The position numbers and the translations under genes are program-made. The notes beneath the pieces were generated by a model, which saw nothing but the letters and a program-made list of their open reading frames with translations, was not told the origin of the DNA and did not search any database. A DNA stretch of 45,055 nt from Bacillus sp. MM2020_1 (GTDB lineage: Bacteria; Bacillota; Bacilli; Bacillales; Cytobacillaceae): positions 1-45,055 of the forward strand of contig JAANMP010000038.1 of NCBI GenBank assembly GCA_011250595.1, read 5' to 3'. Every line of letters begins with the position of its first letter. Position 1 is the stretch's first letter. Shown here one piece after another: positions 1-8,151 of the stretch.

Positions 1-14
1 GTATAATATTATAC
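1..14 (+). promoter_or_regulatory. Candidate operator and -10 of the TetR gene
   Basis: The first 14 bases are a perfect palindrome, GTATAATATTATAC, containing a TATAAT hexamer. It lies 33 bases before the TetR start codon. TetR-family regulators commonly bind palindromes over their own promoter, so autoregulation is likely (inference). The -35 region lies outside the window. Confidence 0.5.
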
Positions 15-47
15 AGTAAGTACAAATTTAGGCTAAAGGTGATATTT

Positions 48-944
48 ATGTATAACCGGAAACAAAATGTCATTAAGATGGCCCACCAGCTATTTATCGA
101 AAAAGGTTTCCAAGCTACATCCATCCAGGACATTTTAGATTATAGCGGGATATCGAAGGGAACATTTTATAATTATTTTTCATCAAAAAACGAATTATTA
201 ATCGGTATTTATAAAACAATTTACAAACAGCTTGAAAAGGATAGAAATGATCTTCTGATTGGTAGAAATCCAGCTGATATCGATATCTTTATCAAACAAT
301 TAGAACTGCAGATGATATCCAATAGAAAAAATAAATTAATTGCCCTCTATGAAGAAGTTCTGGCTTCGAATGACGCTGATCTTAAACAATTCGTCCAAAA
401 TGCCCGTTTGAAATCACTGCATTGGTATTTCAATCGGTTCATCGATATCTTCGGTGAAGACAAGAGACCATACCTGTTAGATTGTGCGATTATGTTTCAG
501 GGTATCATTCAATATAATCTTCAATATAACCGTATGGCTAATGAAACGGGCGAAAAAATCAGCCGAGTAGTTGGTTATAGTGTGGCGCGATTGGTGAAGT
601 TGGTGGAAGAGGTTGCTGAATCTGGTAATCAATTACATGAACCTAACCTTATAGAAAAATGGCTGCCCAGCTGTAAAAAAAATGATAATGGCTTTAAAAA
701 CCAATTGCTCCAAATGACTGGGGCTTTAAGGAAAGCGATTACGAAGAACTTACAGGATGAATCTGAAAAGGAGAAACATCTTGAATTAATAGACTTTATC
801 CAAGAAGAACTGTTGCATAGGAGTACACCAAGAAAATACCTGATTGAAAGTGCCCTTTCCACTTTGAAAGCAAGTTCAATTTGGAAAATCGACAAACCGT
901 CATTAGAAACACTGATCGATGATTATTTCAAACAATTAGATTAA
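48..944 (+). CDS. TetR/AcrR family transcriptional regulator with long C-terminal part
   Basis: One-component transcriptional repressor. Residues 6-50 form a typical TetR helix-turn-helix: KMAHQLFIEKGF leads into SIQDILDYSGISKGTFYNYF, followed by SSKNELL. The ATG at 48 is chosen over an in-frame GTG at 39 because AAAGGTGA sits about six bases before it. At 298 residues it is about 100 longer than the usual TetR protein. The extra C-terminal region is charged and helical, with no domain I recognise, and may be an enlarged ligand or dimer domain. A palindrome at the window edge just upstream is a plausible own operator. The usual partner, an efflux or lipid gene, would lie left of the window and cannot be seen. 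The family is certain and the ligand unknown. Confidence 0.93.
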   Translation: MYNRKQNVIKMAHQLFIEKGFQATSIQDILDYSGISKGTFYNYFSSKNELLIGIYKTIYKQLEKDRNDLLIGRNPADIDIFIKQLELQMISNRKNKLIALYEEVLASNDADLKQFVQNARLKSLHWYFNRFIDIFGEDKRPYLLDCAIMFQGIIQYNLQYNRMANETGEKISRVVGYSVARLVKLVEEVAESGNQLHEPNLIEKWLPSCKKNDNGFKNQLLQMTGALRKAITKNLQDESEKEKHLELIDFIQEELLHRSTPRKYLIESALSTLKASSIWKIDKPSLETLIDDYFKQLD

Positions 945-959
945 ATTGAGGCAACTTGA

Positions 960-990
960 CCCCTAACGATAGCGGATTAGGGGTTTTTTT
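960..990 (+). terminator. Rho-independent terminator of the TetR gene
   Basis: CCCCTAA (960-966) pairs with TTAGGGG (977-983) and is followed by seven T. It begins 15 bases after the TetR stop codon. Confidence 0.9.
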
Positions 991-1020
991 ATGGAAAAAT
1001 GAATTTTCTATGTACGCTTA

Positions 1021-1401
1021 TTACTTATAAAGTGCCCGCTGAACTTCCCAAATGAAATAATGCTTTGAATATTGTCTAATTTCAACTACAGCATCTTCAT
1101 CATTTTTTGTAAAAATAAGGCCGGCCCCCATCTGTTCTTGAAACATCCATCCTTTTGAAATCATATATTCCTTTACTACTTCATATCGACTATGGTCTGT
1201 ATTTATAGATAAATACCTACTCCGTTTTTCCGTTTTTGCAAACTGGACATATTCAGTATCGGAAAATTTAAGCTTCATGGCTGAAATAATTAACCGAATG
1301 GGATTCTCTTCTTGTAATAGGGCAGAACCCAAAGTACTAATACCAATACAGGATCCTCCAATAATTACAATCATCAAGGTAATGATTATTCTTTCCCTCA
1401 T
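1021..1401 (-). CDS. Small membrane-anchored or secreted protein of unknown function
   Basis: A 126-residue protein I do not recognise. It opens with MRERIIITLMIVIIGG and a hydrophobic stretch to about residue 22, which fits an uncleaved N-terminal anchor or a signal peptide. The rest is soluble and mixed-charge, with a conserved-looking end rich in aromatic residues (HYFIWEVQRALYK). The start is set by GGAGGAGG eight bases before the ATG at 1401; the reading frame stays open further upstream without a ribosome site. It stands alone, transcribed leftward toward the TetR terminator region. No T-tailed terminator is obvious on its own strand. No function is proposed. Confidence 0.7.
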   Translation of the reverse strand: MRERIIITLMIVIIGGSCIGISTLGSALLQEENPIRLIISAMKLKFSDTEYVQFAKTEKRSRYLSINTDHSRYEVVKEYMISKGWMFQEQMGAGLIFTKNDEDAVVEIRQYSKHYFIWEVQRALYK

Positions 1402-1539
1402 CCCATCCGTCCTCCTCCGAAAATGATATTTATACTTAGTTAGACGAATCAAGGAAGAGTTTTGTTTCGAAATACGATATTTCATTTGTATTACAAAAAT
1501 CCACTTTGCCATAATAGCAAAGCGGAAAGTCTTTCTATA

Positions 1540-2022
1540 TTATTTATTTAAGAAAGTATTAGGCATGACAACCGCTACTACCTCACCTCGTGCACATAGA
1601 ATATCATTTGCAAAGACCTCAGTCTCCACCTTGAATTTTTTCGGGTGGATCTCTTGGACAGTACCAATTGCTTTTAATGGGACCCCATGCGGAGTTGGTT
1701 TTAGAAAATTTACATTTAATGATGCCGTGACAAAACGTGGTGGTTCCAGCCCATCCCCTGCTTCATGACCATTCTTTCGATGAAGTGCTAACGAGGCAGA
1801 CCCTGTTCCATGACAATCTATTAATGAGGCAACAATGCCACCATAAACAAATCCAGGCAATGCTAGATGGTTCTGTTCGGGTGTAAAGATGGTTACCGTT
1901 TGCTCCCCATTCCAACTGGTACGAAAGTGGTGACCCTCTTCATTTAAACGGCCACATCCATAACACCACGCAAAATCATCCGGATACTCATCTTGAATGG
2001 CATTTACTATTTTCACTTCCAT
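1540..2022 (-). CDS. PaaI-family hotdog-fold thioesterase
   Basis: Predicted cytoplasmic acyl-CoA thioesterase of 160 residues, normal for the family. The hotdog core is seen in LALPGFVYGGIVASLIDCHG, where the helix carries the usual G-G-x-x-A-x-x-x-D arrangement, followed by strands such as ASLNVNFLKPTPHG. An unusual feature is the N-terminal DFAWCYGCGRLNEEG, with two cysteines three residues apart, as seen in PaaI relatives that begin with a C-x-x-C-G-x-x-N element. The start has GGGGGAG six bases upstream. A promoter and a cre-like site lie just upstream, so glucose repression by CcpA is likely. The substrate cannot be read from the sequence. Confidence 0.9.
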   Translation of the reverse strand: MEVKIVNAIQDEYPDDFAWCYGCGRLNEEGHHFRTSWNGEQTVTIFTPEQNHLALPGFVYGGIVASLIDCHGTGSASLALHRKNGHEAGDGLEPPRFVTASLNVNFLKPTPHGVPLKAIGTVQEIHPKKFKVETEVFANDILCARGEVVAVVMPNTFLNK

Positions 2023-2040
2023 TAAACTCTCCCCCTTTTT

Positions 2041-2054
2041 CGAAAACGCTTACA
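2041..2054 (-). promoter_or_regulatory. Candidate CcpA (cre) site before the thioesterase
   Basis: The minus strand reads TGTAAGCGTTTTCG, matching the cre consensus TGWAARCGYTWNCW at all but the last base. It lies at about +4 to +17 from the predicted promoter, just before the ribosome site, where CcpA would block transcription. Confidence 0.6.
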
Positions 2055-2059
2055 TAGAC

Positions 2060-2089
2060 ATGATATCATTGGAAAATTTCTCAGGTCAA
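2060..2089 (-). promoter_or_regulatory. Sigma-A type promoter of the thioesterase gene
   Basis: On the minus strand TTGACC (2089-2084) and TATCAT (2065-2060) are separated by 18 bases. The cre-like site follows immediately. Confidence 0.55.
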
Positions 2090-2130
2090 TTAATTGGCCA
2101 AATATTAGAAAAATAGACCTATTTTCACAT

Positions 2131-2143
2131 GGTGCCTGACACC
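2131..2143 (+). repeat. Dispersed 13-bp repeat, copy 1
   Basis: GGTGCCTGACACC, between the divergent thioesterase and membrane-protein genes. It is one of eight copies of the same dyad in this window (others at 3922, 3939, 5893, 12801, 15433, 15518 and 23232). Confidence 0.85.
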
Positions 2144-2225
2144 AGATTAAAATGAAACCAAACTGCCTGATTATACGTATATGAATAGACTGATTTGGAA
2201 GTCAAAGTTGAAAGGGAGATATTTT

Positions 2226-3908
2226 ATGGGAAGCATATTTCTATTTACCATGATAATTGGTATAGGAGCCGGACTTATTTTAATACCCATTTTTACAAAA
2301 GAGCAGGGCAGCAAAAAAGAAGGCCAAAAACTGAAGCTGGGAATATTTATTACCGTTGTTGTCATTCTCTTGCTTTCAGTGTTTTCATTCTATTATTTTA
2401 GTAATTTTGATAGAAACTTCTCTTCTTTATGGCTGTTAGGCCTCTTCCTTACCGCCGGTGGTTCCATCCTTGCTAAAGGCATCGAAAGAAAGGTCAAAGG
2501 ACTTCTATTCCTGGCATGTTTAGGACTGGGAATTTATTTCTTAACCGCCTTTATTTTTAATGCTGATGAAAAGTATAAACTGGCAAAAATGGATGAAAAG
2601 GTAGAGATTCAGACCTTTGATGAGCAGGAAACACCTGCAAGCGTTCCTCCACAGTTTGCACGTAACAAAATGAAAAAGGCATTTGGGCAAGTCCCAAATA
2701 CTAGTTACTACGAACTTGGAAATCTTCAAATTCAAAAGCTGAACGGAGATTATGTATATATTGCTCCGGTGGGATTCTCTGGATTTTTTAAGTGGTGGAA
2801 GGGAAATAGTACACCAGGCTACTTTACTTTAAGTGCAACGGATTCTACAGCAAATCCTAAATTCATTAAATCTGAAATGGTTTATACCCCTTCCTCTTTT
2901 TTTAATAAAAATATTGAACGGCATATTCGTATGCAATATCCGAAGAAGATTTTCTACGGGGATGTTCAATTAGAAATTGACGAGGAAGGACAACCATTTT
3001 ACATCCGTACCTATGGTGAATTTATTTCTGCCCGTAATGGATTTACAGCTAAAGGGCTAGTAGTCGTAGATTCTAAGAGTGGCGCAATAAAAGAATTTCC
3101 GCTAGCAGATGTTCCAGCGTTTATCGATGGAGCCGTCTCACCTGAAGCGGTTAGTTTGCAAAACAGTTATTACGGCAACTTTATTCATGGTTTCTGGAAT
3201 AGTAAGTTTGGAAAATCAGACGTGAAACTCCCATCAGATGAAGGAACGGAGTCAAATGTTAGCCCGATCTTTGATGAAAATGGAACGATGTATTATTTTA
3301 CTGATTTCACAAGTCCAAAAGAAGGTGTAGATTCTATGTTGGGATACTCGTTGACCAATTCCAGGACGGGAAAAGCAACATTCTATACAGGTAATCCTGA
3401 ACAATCCTACATGGATTCACAGGGGGCCTTGCAAATCATAGAAAAGAAATTTATTGAAAAGAAATGGCATGGGCAAATGCCGATTCTCTACAATTTTTAC
3501 GGAGAAGCCAGCTGGTTAACGGCTGTCTTGGATTCAAACGGTTTTCTGCAAAATTACTTTATCGTTTCGGCAGCGAATCCAGAAATTTCTGTATACGCGA
3601 CCACACCGAACGACGCACTTAAACAGTATAAAATTGCCTTGCAAAGGGGCAAGGGCACTGTAGACGGCAATTCTAAAGCAGAAGAAAAGCTAATCAGCGG
3701 TTCTGTGGTGAGAGTTTATAAAGAAAAAAGTGGAGATTTCACGGTTGTCTCATTTTTATTAGAAAACCGGCAAAATTTTATGATTTCATCAGAAAAGGTT
3801 CCACTTGCTATCTACTTAAAAGAAGGAGATAAAGTGACCGTCCGTTACTTAAACACCGGTGAAGACTTCCTGCCTGCTAAAGAGCTAACTATTGAAGCCT
3901 TACAATAG
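2226..3908 (+). CDS. Four-helix membrane protein with large C-terminal domain, function unknown
   Basis: A 560-residue integral membrane protein. Four hydrophobic segments are visible at about residues 3-22, 35-57, 62-82 and 90-111. After a linker comes a long soluble part of about 440 residues with many aromatic and glycine residues (VGFSGFFKWWKGNSTPGYFTL) and several strand-like stretches that recall a beta-rich sensor or propeller-like fold. The last 70 residues (ISGSVVRVYKEKSGDFTVVSF) look like a small OB-like barrel. I cannot assign a family with confidence. AAAGGGAG seven bases before the ATG at 2226 sets the start, rather than an ATG at 2181. The gene converges on the 5'-nucleotidase gene and shares a palindromic terminator with it. 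Confidence 0.8.
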   Translation: MGSIFLFTMIIGIGAGLILIPIFTKEQGSKKEGQKLKLGIFITVVVILLLSVFSFYYFSNFDRNFSSLWLLGLFLTAGGSILAKGIERKVKGLLFLACLGLGIYFLTAFIFNADEKYKLAKMDEKVEIQTFDEQETPASVPPQFARNKMKKAFGQVPNTSYYELGNLQIQKLNGDYVYIAPVGFSGFFKWWKGNSTPGYFTLSATDSTANPKFIKSEMVYTPSSFFNKNIERHIRMQYPKKIFYGDVQLEIDEEGQPFYIRTYGEFISARNGFTAKGLVVVDSKSGAIKEFPLADVPAFIDGAVSPEAVSLQNSYYGNFIHGFWNSKFGKSDVKLPSDEGTESNVSPIFDENGTMYYFTDFTSPKEGVDSMLGYSLTNSRTGKATFYTGNPEQSYMDSQGALQIIEKKFIEKKWHGQMPILYNFYGEASWLTAVLDSNGFLQNYFIVSAANPEISVYATTPNDALKQYKIALQRGKGTVDGNSKAEEKLISGSVVRVYKEKSGDFTVVSFLLENRQNFMISSEKVPLAIYLKEGDKVTVRYLNTGEDFLPAKELTIEALQ

Positions 3909-3913
3909 GGAAC

Positions 3914-3959
3914 AACAAAAGGGTGTCAGGCACCAATTGGTGCCTGACACCCTTTTGTT
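3914..3959. terminator. Perfect 46-bp palindrome acting as a two-way terminator
   Basis: Two copies of the dispersed 13-bp repeat face each other across AATT (3935-3938). The inverted arms extend through AAAAGGG and CCCTTTT to positions 3914 and 3959. Every base pairs. It ends on the first base of the nucleotidase stop codon and begins 5 bases after the stop of the membrane-protein gene. Both strands end in a CCCTTTTGTT tail, so it can stop transcription from both convergent genes. Confidence 0.85.
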
Positions 3960-5717
3960 TTACTGAACTTTATGGATACGATTTTGAATATGGTAAGTGA
4001 ACGGTTTAGGCTGCGCTGAAATAAAATGAACTAATGCTTCAAGGTCTATTGGACCGATTTCTTTGTTTCGGGCTTGGGCAAATAAGGTAAAGCCATCACC
4101 CCCATTAGAGAGGAAGCTATTCGCTGTCACAGAATATGATTTATTTGGATCCATTTCCATGCCATCTGAGAGCTTAGTGCTTACGACCCTTTGCCCTGCT
4201 GGTTTAGTTGAATCCCAACTATAACTTAAACCAGAAACTTGCAACATATTCGTTTTGGCTGCACCCCACTGCTGGTTTAGCAATCCACGAATCTGCTCCC
4301 CAGTCATCGTCATTTTAACTAGGTCATTATTAAATGGCTGTACTGTGTAAATTTCACCCCATGTGATATCCCCTGGGTCGATATCCGCTCGAATTCCACC
4401 AGGATTCATTAAGGCTATTTCGGTATTCAGCGCCTTTCTTTGTGCATCTGCAATAAAATCACCAAGCACTGATTCCCCATTTTCATTTAGCCTCGCGGAC
4501 AGACCTTCAGATGAAGTGCCAACAACTTTATTAACAATTCGTTCTACTTTTGCTTCATAACCTGCAATCATCTTTTTCATTTCGGGGTCTGGCTTGATAC
4601 CTTCTTGAAAAGTAGTTACAATTTCTGCTCTTTTTGAGACTATATCTTTCGTTTTAGGATCGATTTCTAGATCTACATCTGAGAAGGCCGTTCCGTAGGA
4701 ATAGGCTTGGACAACCAGTTTATTGTCAATCGTTGCATTCATATAGGCATGATTATGGCCGCCGAAGATGATATCTACTTCATCGTCGACTCGGTTTGCA
4801 ATATCGACAAGCTGCCCTGCTGGATTTTCTCCGTTTGGGCCTGAAGTACCAGGGATATGGGCTAATACAACAATTGATTTTACGCCTTTCCTTTTCAACT
4901 CAGCCACATTTTGATTAATTGCTTCCACTTCATCCGTAAATGTTAATCCGGCCACCCCGCTTGGGTCAACGAGTTTTGGAGTTTCAGTCGTTACTACACC
5001 GATAAAACCGATGGGCATCCCATTTACTTTCAACACTTGATAAGGTGGAAGAATCGTCTCACCAGTTTTATCATTGACGACATTCGCAGCGATCCATGGA
5101 AATTTCGACCCGGCAAAATTTCCTGTTTTCGGATGTGCCCCCCCTTTAATAAGACGAAGCAATTCTGTTACGCCTTCATCAAACTCATGATTCCCTACTG
5201 TTCCAATATCAAATCCCAGTTTGTTCAAGACCTCAATCGTCGGTTCATCCTGTAATAGAGCGGAAACTGGAGGACTTGCTCCTACCATGTCTCCCGCTTG
5301 AACCAAAAGCGTATTTCTATTTTCAGCTTCCCGCTGTTTTAAATAAGCTGCTAAATAATCCACGCGTCCAACCGGTTTACCGTTTACTTTCCGCGTAATA
5401 TTTAATTGACCATGCAAGTCATTGATACCTAAAAGTTGAACTTGAATAAACTGATTATTTGCTGCAGGTGGTTTTCCTTTGTTGGGATTAACCGCTTCCG
5501 GACGATTGGATATATGTCCATGGTACGCTTTCGATATTCCTTGATTCTTTACCTTCGTCGACTTTTGTCTGACCGCCTTTACAGACTGTGATTGACGTTT
5601 CATTCGATCAAGCTGATCTGTTTCTGTTAAATTCATCGCTCCTGCACTTTTACATCCTAATCCTCCGACTACTATAACGAGAGTCAAGGATATAACCGCT
5701 TTCTTACACCATACCAT
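3960..5717 (-). CDS. Secreted 5'-nucleotidase / metallophosphoesterase
   Basis: Extracellular two-domain 5'-nucleotidase (UshA/YfkN type, 585 residues), which removes phosphate from nucleotides for scavenging. The N-terminal hydrophobic segment (residues 7-21) ends in LGC at Cys22, so it may be a lipoprotein, although the residue at -3 is Gly rather than Leu. The metal site motifs are in order: GINDLHGQ, QAGDMVGASP, VGNHEFDEG, VVLAHIPG and GGHNHAYM. The C-terminal domain carries NPGGIRADI, GEIYTVQPFNNDLV and LSNGGDGF, the substrate-binding part of the family. There is no LPXTG anchor. GGAGG six bases before the ATG supports the start. Confidence 0.95.
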   Translation of the reverse strand: MVWCKKAVISLTLVIVVGGLGCKSAGAMNLTETDQLDRMKRQSQSVKAVRQKSTKVKNQGISKAYHGHISNRPEAVNPNKGKPPAANNQFIQVQLLGINDLHGQLNITRKVNGKPVGRVDYLAAYLKQREAENRNTLLVQAGDMVGASPPVSALLQDEPTIEVLNKLGFDIGTVGNHEFDEGVTELLRLIKGGAHPKTGNFAGSKFPWIAANVVNDKTGETILPPYQVLKVNGMPIGFIGVVTTETPKLVDPSGVAGLTFTDEVEAINQNVAELKRKGVKSIVVLAHIPGTSGPNGENPAGQLVDIANRVDDEVDIIFGGHNHAYMNATIDNKLVVQAYSYGTAFSDVDLEIDPKTKDIVSKRAEIVTTFQEGIKPDPEMKKMIAGYEAKVERIVNKVVGTSSEGLSARLNENGESVLGDFIADAQRKALNTEIALMNPGGIRADIDPGDITWGEIYTVQPFNNDLVKMTMTGEQIRGLLNQQWGAAKTNMLQVSGLSYSWDSTKPAGQRVVSTKLSDGMEMDPNKSYSVTANSFLSNGGDGFTLFAQARNKEIGPIDLEALVHFISAQPKPFTYHIQNRIHKVQ

Positions 5718-5810
5718 GCAAATCCTCCTACCATTTTATCAATGAATCATGGTATTTTTTGTTTTCAAAGGAAGGAATATACATATTTTATTAGGCTTTG
5801 AAAGGGAAAA

Positions 5811-5855
5811 CCCACTATTACACTTCCACTTCGCAGTAGAAGGCATAATAGAGGG
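5811..5855 (-). terminator. Strong hairpin, likely terminator of the VanW gene
   Basis: CCCACTATTA (5811-5820) pairs with TAATAGAGGG (5846-5855) with one mismatch. The loop contains a second stem (CTTCCACT with AGTAGAAG, allowing a G-T pair). The minus-strand tail is TTTTCCCTTT and the plus-strand tail is CTTTTT. It lies between two same-direction genes, about 50 bases after the VanW stop. Confidence 0.55.
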
Positions 5856-5892
5856 CTTTTTAATGTAAGGCATTTTTCCGTTAAACTATTTT

Positions 5893-5905
5893 GGTGCCTG
5901 ACACC
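5893..5905 (+). repeat. Dispersed 13-bp repeat, copy 4
   Basis: GGTGCCTGACACC, two bases beyond the stop codon of the VanW gene. It is identical to the copy at 2131. Confidence 0.85.
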
Positions 5906-5907
5906 AG

Positions 5908-6906
5908 TTAGTGTTTGGCTAGTTGACTTTGGTAGGCTGCTGATGTCCTTATTTCGATTGTTAAGGTTCCTTTTTTATAGATGGATTTGATGATAAAGGG
6001 AGCTCCAGTTGTATTTTGAAATTGGAAGTCTGGTCCACCGTAAGATACGGTTGCATCTCTTCCGGCAGGAACATAGCCCACAGACAGGGAATGGTGATGT
6101 TTTTCAATATAACTGACGCCTACCTGATCTACCGTATTGAACAGGGTCGATGACGTTTGGCAAATCCCGCCGCCGATTCCGTCGACTAGTTGCTTATTTA
6201 CAATTTCCTTTGCCTTCTGATAGCCATGAGCAGCATCACTCGGACCCACAGTGGTATTAAATGAAAAATTATCTCCCGTACCAACAATGATATTATTAAT
6301 GGCCTCTGCCGATAGTTCAATATTCTTTGAACGGCCTATAACCCCGCTATTAAATCTCGTCGTATAGCTTGCCACGACCACTTCCCCTAAATGGTCAACA
6401 TCCTCAGGCTTATAGCCGCTCTCGGTCACATATAGAGGCAATTCAATATCACCTCCTACGGCCGATGCTGTTATTACTTTTTCAACCAACTCTGATTCCT
6501 CTAAGATAATCCTCGGTTTTCCTTTAATGATTTGACCATTGGAGGCAAGCTTATCAAGAATCATTCGTTGGTCATATCCTTTGGTATTTTCCGTCCCTCT
6601 CGCTAAATTCTTTGCCCATATTTCAAGTTCCTTTTTATAGGTTTCATTATCGGTTCCAAACCCCATTTCCACCGGTAAAAAGGTTTTCAAAATGGATCTT
6701 GTATTTGGGTCGAGGACATTTACCGTGATTGGTTTAGGTTCTTCCACCTTCTGTGGTTCTTCTTGTGGTTTTTGCTCAGGTTGTTGCTGTGGTTCTGTTA
6801 CTTTTTCTTCAACTGCCTTTTCTGTTTTCGTCTTTCCTGTACATCCGGCCATCACGATGAAACTACAGATTAATAAAATCGATACCAGCCACGAGCGTTT
6901 TGTCAT
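5908..6906 (-). CDS. VanW-family lipoprotein
   Basis: Membrane-anchored surface lipoprotein of 332 residues. The signal peptide ends in the lipobox VMAGC with the modified Cys at 22. A Gln/Glu/Pro-rich linker follows (about residues 37-58). The VanW domain covers roughly residues 200-320, with GDNFSFNTTVGP, GGGICQTSSTLFN, HHHSLSVGYVPAGRDATVSY and FIIKSIY, all hallmarks of the family. The domain is thought to act at the cell wall, but its exact role is not known. The ATG at 6906 is chosen because it gives a clean signal peptide and has GAGG-type sequence upstream; the frame stays open to 6969. The dispersed repeat begins two bases after the stop. Confidence 0.93.
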   Translation of the reverse strand: MTKRSWLVSILLICSFIVMAGCTGKTKTEKAVEEKVTEPQQQPEQKPQEEPQKVEEPKPITVNVLDPNTRSILKTFLPVEMGFGTDNETYKKELEIWAKNLARGTENTKGYDQRMILDKLASNGQIIKGKPRIILEESELVEKVITASAVGGDIELPLYVTESGYKPEDVDHLGEVVVASYTTRFNSGVIGRSKNIELSAEAINNIIVGTGDNFSFNTTVGPSDAAHGYQKAKEIVNKQLVDGIGGGICQTSSTLFNTVDQVGVSYIEKHHHSLSVGYVPAGRDATVSYGGPDFQFQNTTGAPFIIKSIYKKGTLTIEIRTSAAYQSQLAKH

Positions 6907-7030
6907 TTCCCCAACCTCATATCCTATATTTTCTCGTGCAGTAAATGCTGCACTCCAAACGAAGTCCATTCATTCTTGGATTTTATTCACAAGTGGATGT
7001 CAATATGACAAAAAAGAATCGATTAATTAA

Positions 7031-7060
7031 CAAAAAAGCCCCTTGGATGTAAGGAGCTTT
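7031..7060 (-). terminator. Rho-independent terminator of the formate/nitrite channel gene
   Basis: The minus strand reads AGCTCCTT, a six-base loop, AAGGGGCT, then TTTTTTG. It lies about 35 bases after the stop at 7096. Confidence 0.9.
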
Positions 7061-7095
7061 AACTGTGAAGATATATGATTTAATAAAGCTGCAAA

Positions 7096-7920
7096 TTATC
7101 TTACGCTGCTCTTCATTATCGGTTGTACTACTTTCGGTTCCATATAAGGAAGTTCTTTTTTCTTATAAGCATGCCAATAGGCGAGTGCTATAAAGACTGA
7201 ACCCCCTACTGCATTTCCCAGAAAGACCGGGATAAAATTTTCAATATACGCTAGCCAAGTAAAGTGTCCGGCAAATATCGCAGCGGGAATCACAAACATA
7301 TTCGCTACAACGTGTTGGAATCCGATAGCGACAAAGGCCATCGTCGGAAACCAAATACCTGCAATTTTTCCGACCATATCGTTTGCTCCATAACAAAGCC
7401 ACACTGCCGCTGCCACCAGCCAATTACAGCCAATCCCCGAAACGAATGCTTGGAGAAAGGTTGCTTCTAATTTATGGTCAGCAATACTAATCGTTTTTTC
7501 CAAGAAGGGTCCTGTTTCGGTAAGTCCAACCAAGTGTCCAAAAAAGTAAGCTACAAAAAGGGCCCCGATAAAGTTACTGACCGTAACAAGAAACCAATTA
7601 TTAATAACCTGTCTAGTGCTAATCTTGTTTGCGATTCGAGCGAGAGGCACAGCCATCATATTTCCCGTCAATAGCTCACCACCTGCAAGCAAGGTGAGGA
7701 TCAGGCCGATTGGGAAGACAGATGCACCAATCAAACTGCTTATCCCCTCTAAATTTCCTGTTAAAGTTGCTGTGACTCGAATGAAAAGTAAATAACCTAA
7801 AGCAATGAAGGCACCTGCTTCAAATCCTAAGATAAGGGTTTGTAATGTAGGGTATTTTGATTTCTTTACCCCATTTTCCACGGTAATTTCCATAATTTGT
7901 TCGGGTTTACTGTATCCCAT
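7096..7920 (-). CDS. Formate/nitrite transporter family channel
   Basis: FocA/NirC family membrane channel of 274 residues moving formate, nitrite or a similar small anion. Six hydrophobic segments are present. Family motifs include GFEAGAFIALGYLLF in the first helix, the GGELLTGNMM loop and the later NWLVAAAVWLC and GFQHVVANMFVIP segments. Size is normal. GGAGTATATCTT precedes the ATG at 7920. It stands alone with its own terminator. Its upstream region has an extended -10 and a nearly perfect dyad resembling Rex or Fnr sites, which suits a gene used in fermentation or nitrate respiration. Formate versus nitrite cannot be settled here. The nar operon about 7.5 kb away favours nitrite, while the Rex-like site favours formate. 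Confidence 0.93.
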   Translation of the reverse strand: MGYSKPEQIMEITVENGVKKSKYPTLQTLILGFEAGAFIALGYLLFIRVTATLTGNLEGISSLIGASVFPIGLILTLLAGGELLTGNMMAVPLARIANKISTRQVINNWFLVTVSNFIGALFVAYFFGHLVGLTETGPFLEKTISIADHKLEATFLQAFVSGIGCNWLVAAAVWLCYGANDMVGKIAGIWFPTMAFVAIGFQHVVANMFVIPAAIFAGHFTWLAYIENFIPVFLGNAVGGSVFIALAYWHAYKKKELPYMEPKVVQPIMKSSVR

Positions 7921-7952
7921 AAGATATACTCCTTTTTAAATGCATCTTTAGT

Positions 7953-7970
7953 ATGTGAAATATTTAACAT
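7953..7970. promoter_or_regulatory. Rex/Fnr-like operator before the channel gene
   Basis: ATGTGAAATATTTAACAT is a dyad with one mismatched pair. It matches the Rex consensus TTGTGAA-N4-TTCACAA at 11 of 14 positions, and the Fnr box TGTGA-N6-TCACA at 9 of 10. It lies just downstream of the predicted transcription start, a repressor position that favours Rex. Confidence 0.4.
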
Positions 7971-7978
7971 AGTTCTAT

Positions 7979-7987
7979 TTTATAACA
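7979..7987 (-). promoter_or_regulatory. Extended -10 promoter of the channel gene
   Basis: The minus strand reads TGTTATAAA, an extended -10 (TG-n-TATAAA) without a good -35. The implied start near 7972 leaves a leader of about 50 bases. Confidence 0.4.
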
Positions 7988-8076
7988 TTTTCTTCAAAAA
8001 TCCTGTGACTATTTCTTTAACTATTTTAGAGCGCTTACATTATCTTCGGTAATCTTGCTTTTCGATTTAAAAAAAC

Positions 8077-8104
8077 TTACTTCCCATATTCAATAAGGTA
8101 TACT
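8077..8104 (+). promoter_or_regulatory. Promoter of the methyltransferase gene
   Basis: TTACTT (8077-8082), 16 bases, then TATACT (8099-8104), about 48 bases before the start codon. Confidence 0.4.
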
Positions 8105-8151
8105 GAAAATATCGGCAAATGATTAATAAATAAAGATTGGAGCTTTTTACA

